Part shown: positions 58,250 through 64,000 of the stretch, piece by piece
Position numbering within the stretch: position 1 is the stretch's first letter
How the letters are laid out: each line of letters starts with the position of its first letter
Origin: Halocaridina rubra
Taxonomy: Eukaryota > Arthropoda > Malacostraca > Decapoda > Atyidae
Direction: 5' to 3'
Assembly (NCBI GenBank): GCA_037179515.1
Contig: JAXCGZ010003811.1
Span: forward strand, 126,001 to 190,000
Length of the DNA stretch: 64,000 nucleotides
Notes under the pieces: generated by a model
Told to the model about the DNA's origin: nothing
Database searches by the model: none
What the model saw: the letters and a program-made list of their open reading frames with translations, nothing else
Position numbers and translations under genes: made by a program

Positions 58250-58442
58250 ATTCAGTTTTACGTCATGAACTCCCTTTTCTACTAAGGGCTAGGACGGTTG
58301 CCCTCTTACGAAGGACTTGTTTTGGCAGATGTAATCGTTACCCTGAGTGTATGCCCTTACTAACCTCAGTCCGTGACGGGACGCGAACCCTTGACCTGCC
58401 GCCTCAGAGTGCAGACGTTACCATTTTGCCACGGAGACTACT
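58250..58442 (-). mobile_element. Family C tRNA-like SINE
   Basis: Minus strand: GTCTCCGTGGCAAAATGG (A-box region), GTCAAGGGTTCGCGTCCCGT (B-box) and a tail ending CATGACGTAAAACTGAATCC. Confidence 0.8.
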
Positions 58443-58519
58443 CTCCCCATAATTATACTGATAAAGCAAAACAAGTGAAGAGTGGGTTTTGCAAATACAG
58501 GTGCCAGGGATCAGAATTC

Positions 58520-58715
58520 TTATCCACACAGCAGAAGATCCTTGTCCACTTACCCTGCAGGTGACCCAAGCAGGATGATGAGAGTAATTTTGGCAACCCT
58601 TTACCTTCAAAGAGCTAAGAGGAGTCATCAAGGTATATTAGTTTCTGATGAATGTCTGTGCCTTGACTCGACCACCCCCCTGACTAATAGGGGACAGTGG
58701 CAGTTGTATATGTTT
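58520..58715 (+). repeat. Family B repeat copy
   Basis: GCAGAAGATCCTTGTCCACT, GTGACCCAAGCAGGATGATG, AGAGCTAAGAGGAGTCATCA and CCTTGACTCGACCACC. Confidence 0.7.
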
Positions 58716-59394
58716 GTACAGAGTAGGTAAAGGTTTATATTAGAATGGATTGGAAAGCTACTTATGCATGAAATGTGAAATTTTTTAGAGATGGCTGATA
58801 GCCATTTTTTTCTATTTGAAGGAGTAAAAGGATGTGTAAGACTTAAAGGTTTATGCAATCTAAGACTTGAATATTGTAGATATCCCCTATCAATACAGGC
58901 GTCTCAGTGAGTACATCAATAGATGTGAAGAGCCAGAGTAGGAACTGTTTTATGATGAGTGATAGGTACACCCTATGGTGAGTGCCAGCAATACCCTATA
59001 TGGTAGACCCTGGAGTGAATGGAAATTCTGAGGTAAATGATAAAAAACATTTTATAAATATATCCATTTTTTTCTCATCATCTGACATACTTTTCTATGC
59101 CTTTTTAAAATGCGTGAAGAATTGTACTCATGTAAATAGCTGTAAGATATCGTAATTATGGTTGCTGTTGTTGTGAAATTAATCTGATCTCAGCAGAGCC
59201 TTGAAGAACTACTAGAGTAATAATACATATGTATACCTACTGGTTATAAATGCTGAATAATTAAACGTTATAATGATTTTCTTCATCCTTAGACACTAGT
59301 TTTGAACCAACTTGTAATATAATCACATTTCCATTACATTTCATTTTGTACTTACCATCATGGAGTTTATATATGAATCGTATCTCTGTCCAAC

Positions 59395-59545
59395 TATCTA
59401 TACGCAAAAGGCAAATTGAAAAACTTGACTCTCTGGGAGGAAAGTACAGGGGATTTCTAGCCCCCTCGTTCTGCCCCATTTAGTCGACTTTAATGTCATG
59501 CAGGGGAACACTGGAGATAATCTTGCCTTCTCCCCTCAGTTTTAT
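59395..59545 (+). repeat. Family E repeat copy
   Basis: CTCTGGGAGGAAAGTACAGG, TTCTGCCCCATTTAGTCGAC and CATGCAGGGGAACACTGGAG. Confidence 0.65.
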
Positions 59546-59567
59546 GTACTGTATTATGAACGGCTTG

Positions 59568-60060
59568 TACGCATGGCAATAAAGGTTTGAATTTGTATTT
59601 GTTGTTTGCCACAAATGCAATATATATTAATCTCCATATCAACTGCCACTACGAATGGCAATAAAGGTTTGAATTTGTATTTTTTGTTTGCCACAAATGC
59701 AATATATATTAATCTCCATATCAACTGCCACTACGAATGGCAATAAAGGTTTGAACTTGTATTTGTTCTTTGCCACAAATGCAAGATATATTAATCTCCA
59801 TATCAACTGCCACTACGAATGGCAATAAAGGTTTGAATTTGTATTTGTTGTTTGCCACAAATGCAATATATATTAATCTCCATATCAACTGCCACTACGA
59901 ATGGCAATAAAGGTTTGAATTTGTATTTTTTGTTTGCCACAAATGCAAGATATATTAATCTCCATATCAACTGCCACTACGAATGGCAATAAAGGTTTGA
60001 ATTCGTATTTGTTGTTTGCCACAAATGCAAGATATATTAATCTCCATATCAACTGCCACT
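59568..60060. repeat. 82-bp tandem array, six copies
   Basis: Units start at 59568, 59650, 59732, 59814, 59896 and 59978, an exact 82-bp period, with only a handful of substitutions. The unit is TACGAATGGCAATAAAGGTT...GTTTGCCACAAATGCAATAT...TTAATCTCCATATCAACTGC. Each unit carries an AATAAA, and the TTAATCTCC/CCACAA parts look like the reversed 3' end of a family A SINE. The array ends exactly where a family B copy begins. Confidence 0.95.
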
Positions 60061-60260
60061 GTCTGGTCTTATGGCAGAAAATCCTTGCCTACTTACCCTG
60101 TAGATGACCAAAGCGGGGTGGTGAGAGGGATTTGTGGCAGTCCTTTATTCCTAAGGAGCTAAAAGGAGTGATAGAAGTAATCAAATTCTGGTGAATATGT
60201 GTACTTTGACACGGCAACCTCTCCTCACCAGGGGATTGTGGCCATTGTAGGTGTATGTGT
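60060..60260 (+). repeat. Family B repeat copy
   Basis: GTCTGGTCTTATGGCAGAAA, CTTGCCTACTTACCCTGTAG, GGAGCTAAAAGGAGTGATAG and CAGGGGATTGTGGCCATTGT. Confidence 0.7.
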
Positions 60261-60264
60261 GTAA

Positions 60265-60375
60265 ACAATTTTATTAGTGGGGGAGAAAGAATACCTCTTT
60301 TGTGTTCCCAGTGTCATAAGAGGGGACTGAAAGGTATAAGGGAAAAAAGGGCTGGCGATCCTATCCCCTTCTGTT
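60265..60375 (-). repeat. Family E repeat fragment
   Basis: GAATACCTCTTTTGTGTTCC, CAGTGTCATAAGAGGGGACT and GGGCTGGCGATCCTATCC. Confidence 0.5.
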
Positions 60376-60699
60376 AATAATTTTATATTTTTGATGGTTG
60401 TCCATTATTCTATTCCTTTTTTTTTCTTTTACCAGGGAGCTAGTAACTGCACAGGTGCAAAAAATGAATTCAGTAAATTTCACAACCTCCATATTTCTAC
60501 TCTTACTTTGGGGCAGAATAAAGAGGTTGTTTAGAGTTAAGGTCAAATCTTCTAAGCAGATGGAAGCTAAACTTCCCAACAAGCATTGTCAAATGTTCTG
60601 CTAAACCTGTGAGCATGCTTAGGAGTCTTCAAGGTGAGGTTCTCAAGCTGATATTGCTTGTACAAAGCAATTTTTTTTTTGTCATTATCAATCATCTTA

Positions 60700-60815
60700 C
60701 GAATTGGGTGGACACAGACTGTTAGAGCAGGGAAATTAAGGCTGGATGTCCTATGTCCTTTTTGATGCCCAGCAATGGGCTCGAACACAGGTTGGTCATT
60801 TTCCGAGTGTCTCCT
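60700..60815 (-). mobile_element. Family A SINE, 5'-truncated
   Basis: GGGTGGACACAGACTGTTAG, AAATTAAGGCTGGATGTCCT and GGGCTCGAACACAGGTTGGT in reverse. Confidence 0.65.
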
Positions 60816-60914
60816 ATTATCCCCATTTACAAAGCAAGTGTAAACCAACCATTGATATATTTTATTCACAAATTATTTTTCTCATGGCGAATATTTGCTG
60901 TTTTATTTGTAACT

Positions 60915-61065
60915 ATTATTCCCCTTTCGAATAGGGGTGGATACAAAGAGGCTGGAGTTGGGATATTAAGGCTGGATGCTGTACCTAATGCCTCATGGTG
61001 GGTTCAAGCAGGGGGTTTTCACTTTGAGTCAAACTCTCTAACCACTGCGTTACCATCGTCCCCTC
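60915..61065 (-). mobile_element. Family A SINE
   Basis: TTCCCCTTTCGAATAGGGGT, GGCTGGAGTTGGGATATTAA and CTCTAACCACTGCGTTACCA. Confidence 0.7.
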
Positions 61066-61154
61066 TGTTTTATTTATTTTTATTTATTTATTTTTTTTAA
61101 AGATGATCATCAGTGAGGACTTGAAAGTCTTATATGTGCTTCAGTTTGAGAGGT

Positions 61155-61290
61155 GAATAAGGGGACTGCCATAGCGTATCCAGTAGATTGCTTGGCTCAG
61201 GTGATGGACCTGCGTTCGAACCCAAGGTAGGGTGATAGGGAAAGGCATCCATCCATAAGTCACCTGAGTCAGTCCATTTGACTAATAGGG
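61155..61290 (+). mobile_element. Family A SINE
   Basis: GGGGACTGCCATAGCGTATC, CCTGCGTTCGAACCCAAGG (B-box), AAAGGCATCCATCCATAAGT and ACTAATAGGGACC. Confidence 0.68.
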
Positions 61291-61351
61291 ACCAAAATAA
61301 AATTGGGGTGGTGAATATGTATAATGTCATTATTGATTCTGAAATGGAATT

Positions 61352-61400
61352 ATGATAGCCCTTGGTTGAAAAGAGAGTCCGTGACGTAAAACCGGAACAA
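61352..61400 (+). mobile_element. Family C SINE 3' tail fragment
   Basis: AGCCCTTGGTTGAAAAGAGA followed by GTCCGTGACGTAAAACCGGA; the tRNA-like head is missing. Confidence 0.7.
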
Positions 61401-61499
61401 ACAAGAACTCTATGTTCCTCACACCAATGGGAATCAAAATCAAAACACCTTTCAATATATTTTCAAGAGATATAAACTCCTTTCAATTTTTTTTTCTTT

Positions 61500-61845
61500 T
61501 TTGACTCGTAGTCCTCGTTTGGGGGGTGGGCACATATGGATTGAAGCTGTTGAATTAAGGGCAGATGCTCTTCTTGTCACCTGGCCATGGGCTGTAATAT
61601 GGGTCCATCACCTTTCAAGGCAAACGCTACCAGGTACGTTACAGAGGTCCCACAAAATTCAGTTCAAACGTTTGTTTACCTATTTGTTTGTTCTGAACTC
61701 ACGATGCTGTCATCATATTCATGTGTACTTTTTATGCCTGCTGAATTGTCAGAAGCTTGCATTAAGCTTTAATCCCCCAGCTCCCACATGTATTTGTTCT
61801 TCCTCATTCGAATGAGGACTATTTGTGATGCAAAACTGTGAACTG
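61500..61845. mobile_element. Two family A SINE fragments in opposite orientation
   Basis: About 61515-61620 reads in reverse (GATTGAAGCTGTTGAATTAA, GGGTCCATCACCTTTCAAGG). About 61760-61840 reads forward (GCTTTAATCCCCCAGCTCCC, ACTATTTGTGATGCAAAACT). Confidence 0.5.
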
Positions 61846-61854
61846 AGCCAACTT

Positions 61855-61857
<3 letters not shown>

Positions 61858-61905
<48 letters not shown>
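61858..61905. repeat. (TC)n microsatellite
   Basis: About 23 TC units. The matching (GA)n lies 260 bp downstream at 62163-62211. Confidence 0.97.
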
Positions 61906-61907
<2 letters not shown>

Positions 61908-62160
61908 AAATCCTTTTCTTTTAGTCTCTTAATTACCTTTTTTTCCACTTCCCAATTCGCCACAGGTAACCGGATGTCTGGATATCTTGCCTGGAGGGAG
62001 GTAAGAACATCAAGGACATAGAGAAAGGAAGTGGCAAGAACAGGAAAGTGCGATAATGAAAGAAATGGGGAAAAAAATTGAGAAGAAAGAGAATTGAAAG
62101 GTAAGACGGATATAACAACGTGTAAAACAATCAGGCAATAAACAGAATTCACATGCCGTC

Positions 62161-62162
<2 letters not shown>

Positions 62163-62211
<49 letters not shown>
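62163..62211. repeat. (GA)n microsatellite
   Basis: About 24 GA units, in inverted relation to 61858-61905. Confidence 0.97.
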
Positions 62212-62215
<4 letters not shown>

Positions 62216-62519
62216 TACGGTCTATGTGCACATGAGATAGTTATGTTTGGTTAGGTTAGTTTATATTTTCATATACATTCTGTTGTTGGCTACAAAATCT
62301 GAAGGAATCCCGACATGTTTTGGGTATCTGGCTATACTGCTGTTTGGTGTACATAGCACCATTATACTTGTGTTATGTACACTAGTAGTGGAAATAGGAG
62401 CAGCCGAGAGAGAGAGAGAGATCCATGTTTTTCAGTTGTGTTGAAAAGAATATGGCAGAATCAGCTGTTATAACAGCGGTATCGAAACGTGCGTATGGCA
62501 GATCGTGAATGTATAAAAA

Positions 62520-62542
62520 TAACAACAACAATAATAATAATG

Positions 62543-62581
<39 letters not shown>

Positions 62582-62602
62582 GTAATAATAATAATAACGA
62601 AA

Positions 62603-62635
<33 letters not shown>

Positions 62636-62661
62636 GTTGTTGTTGCTATTGCTGTTGTAGT

Positions 62662-62718
<57 letters not shown>

Positions 62719-62763
62719 GAAAATTATTATTATTATTATTATTGTTGCTATTTTTGTTGTTGT

Positions 62764-62804
<41 letters not shown>

Positions 62805-62808
62805 GTGA
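62520..62808. repeat. Alternating (AAT)n/(ATT)n hairpin microsatellite
   Basis: Two successive modules share an (AAT)n run, ATAACGAAAATTATTATT, an (ATT)n run, a TTGTTGCTATTGTTGTTGT-type block and GTTATAATAAT. AAT blocks can pair with ATT blocks. Confidence 0.92.
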
Positions 62809-62889
62809 GATTGTGTAATGTATAACATAATATTATAAAGAAAAACAGGATTATATAAAAGACTATTTTAGCAAACAATCTAGTTCCAA

Positions 62890-62892
<3 letters not shown>

Positions 62893-62979
<87 letters not shown>
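62893..62979. repeat. (CT)n microsatellite
   Basis: About 43 uninterrupted CT units. Confidence 0.98.
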
Positions 62980-62982
<3 letters not shown>

Positions 62983-63019
62983 TTATCAAGGCCATTGTAA
63001 ATGATAGGGTATTGAATGG

Positions 63020-63072
63020 CTGTGTGTGTGTTTGTATACGTGTGTGTGTGTGTGTGTATACGTGTGTGTGTT
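63020..63072. repeat. (GT)n microsatellite with TATAC interruptions
   Basis: GTGTGTGTGTTTGTATACG followed by GTGTGTGTGTGTGTGTATAC. Confidence 0.9.
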
Positions 63073-63127
63073 TATTCGATGGCTTTTTATCGATTTGTTG
63101 AACGGTCAATTTTATAATGCATGATTG

Positions 63128-63185
63128 TTATTATTATTATTATTTTTATTATTATTATTATTATTATTATTAATAATATTATTAT
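63128..63185. repeat. (ATT)n microsatellite
   Basis: ATT run with one TTTTT interruption, closing with an AATAATATTATTATAA palindrome. Confidence 0.9.
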
Positions 63186-63382
63186 AATGCGATAATCATT
63201 AGGGAATCGAACTCGGGACGTTTGTAATGATATCCAGGCGCTGCAACGACTATATTATTGAATGGATATTCGCATGAGTGCCCACGAGCACGCCTGACTG
63301 CGCGCATGCATTAATTAAATTGATCCACCGAAAGAAATTCTGCACTTTTAATCACTCTCCAGAAGTTCGTTACATTTGAATT

Positions 63383-63402
63383 ATAATAATAATGATAGTA
63401 AT

Positions 63403-63436
<34 letters not shown>

Positions 63437-63469
63437 GTAATTATAACAACAATAATAATAATAATAATA

Positions 63470-63560
<91 letters not shown>
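63383..63560. repeat. (AAT)n-(ATT)n-(AAT)n inverted microsatellite
   Basis: AAT from 63383, ATT at about 63470-63505, AAT at 63506-63560. Directly inverted blocks can fold into long hairpins. Confidence 0.93.
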
Positions 63561-63739
63561 TAGTTGTTAGTCTTAATTTAGAAAGGACTCACTTTATATG
63601 GGGCCGCTGTTTGTAACCAGTCGCTTCCATCGTTCAGTATAATTTCTCATAGATAAAAATATACAATTTGGTAAAATTAATAATTTAAAAATAGACATTT
63701 AGTTAAAAAAAAACTAAAATTAAAATATAATTTTTTTTA

Positions 63740-64000
63740 CAGTGATCTCTCGGATATCCGCGGAAAACCGGCCATTTTTTGCTCACTTTTCGGTTGCTTA
63801 ATTACATTTATTTATCAGCCATGATACGCAAAAGAAATATATGGACACATACACGCGTCATAAATGATGAACAGTCGTGCATCATCAGCTAAAATTGTCG
63901 TAGGTTTGTGCATAGCTGGCAACACTGCGCATGTCGAATGCCAGGGAGTTAATGCGGAATTGGCATCACTGGCATAGTGCATAGCGAAAATAAGCCAGAC
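63740..64000 (+). mobile_element. Possible 5' end of a pogo/Tigger-like DNA transposon (runs off window)
   Basis: TA at 63738-63739 is followed by CAGTGATCTCTCGGATATCC. This resembles the CAGT...CTCG..TATCC terminal repeat of pogo/Tigger-type Tc1-mariner relatives, which insert at TA. No transposase frame begins in the 260 bp available and the other end is not in the window, so this is tentative. Confidence 0.4.

Noticed and set aside
59568..60060. CRISPR-like regular array
   Set aside because: Units are directly adjacent with no variable spacers, in a eukaryotic genome; it is a minisatellite.
63190..63260. Possible tRNA-like sequence (reverse GAGTTCGATTCCC)
   Set aside because: Only a B-box-like stretch is convincing; I could not fold a cloverleaf or find an A box.

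Overview
This is eukaryotic DNA from an arthropod, most likely a decapod crustacean. The clues are long introns with GT/AG borders, TTAGG-type telomere-like motifs scattered through introns, very long di- and trinucleotide microsatellites, and several families of tRNA-headed SINEs and foldback elements. The proteins are ordinary conserved animal proteins. The decapod placement is inference; the animal and probable arthropod placement is firmer.

Layout. Window positions 1-2811 hold the first coding exon and part of intron 1 of a PCF11-like mRNA 3'-end-processing gene (minus strand, leaving the window on the left). Then, on the plus strand, come an unidentified two-exon coiled-coil gene (6412-7110) and a single-exon GTF3C6/TFIIIC35 gene (7321-7782), only 210 bp apart. 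From 33542 down to 11681 on the minus strand lies a complete 20-exon NUP133 gene. I could join it exon by exon with consistent phases into 1147 codons. Inside NUP133 intron 7, on the opposite strand, sits a complete two-exon BRK1/HSPC300 gene (26005-26647, 75 codons). Diverging from NUP133 is a complete 16-exon MYST acetyltransferase of the KAT7/HBO1 (Chameau) type (35924-54526, 863 codons). From 54527 to the right end there is KAT7 3'UTR, SINEs, an exact 6 x 82 bp tandem array, microsatellites, and probably the left end of a pogo/Tigger-like transposon at 63740.

The genes belong to general nuclear and cytoskeletal housekeeping: pre-mRNA cleavage (PCF11), Pol III transcription (GTF3C6), nuclear pore Y-complex (NUP133), SCAR/WAVE actin regulation (BRK1) and histone acetylation (KAT7). 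There is no operon-like logic; the shared features are divergent or nested gene architecture and heavy repeat load.

Most of the sequence outside exons is repeat-derived. Recurrent families named here for convenience are: A (tRNA-like SINE, about 160 bp, over 30 copies, both strands); B (about 200 bp repeat, about 15 copies); C (a second tRNA-like SINE ending in a GTGACGTAAAACC-type tail); D (about 110 bp repeat); E (about 160 bp repeat, often in tandem); F (foldback elements with TTAGG-like cores); G (about 170 bp repeat); and H (small MITEs with GATTCGTTTTATGCACCC ends). Four individual insertions have clear target-site duplications or terminal inverted repeats and are described separately. 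No CRISPR array, tRNA gene, rRNA gene or new defence-type system is supported.
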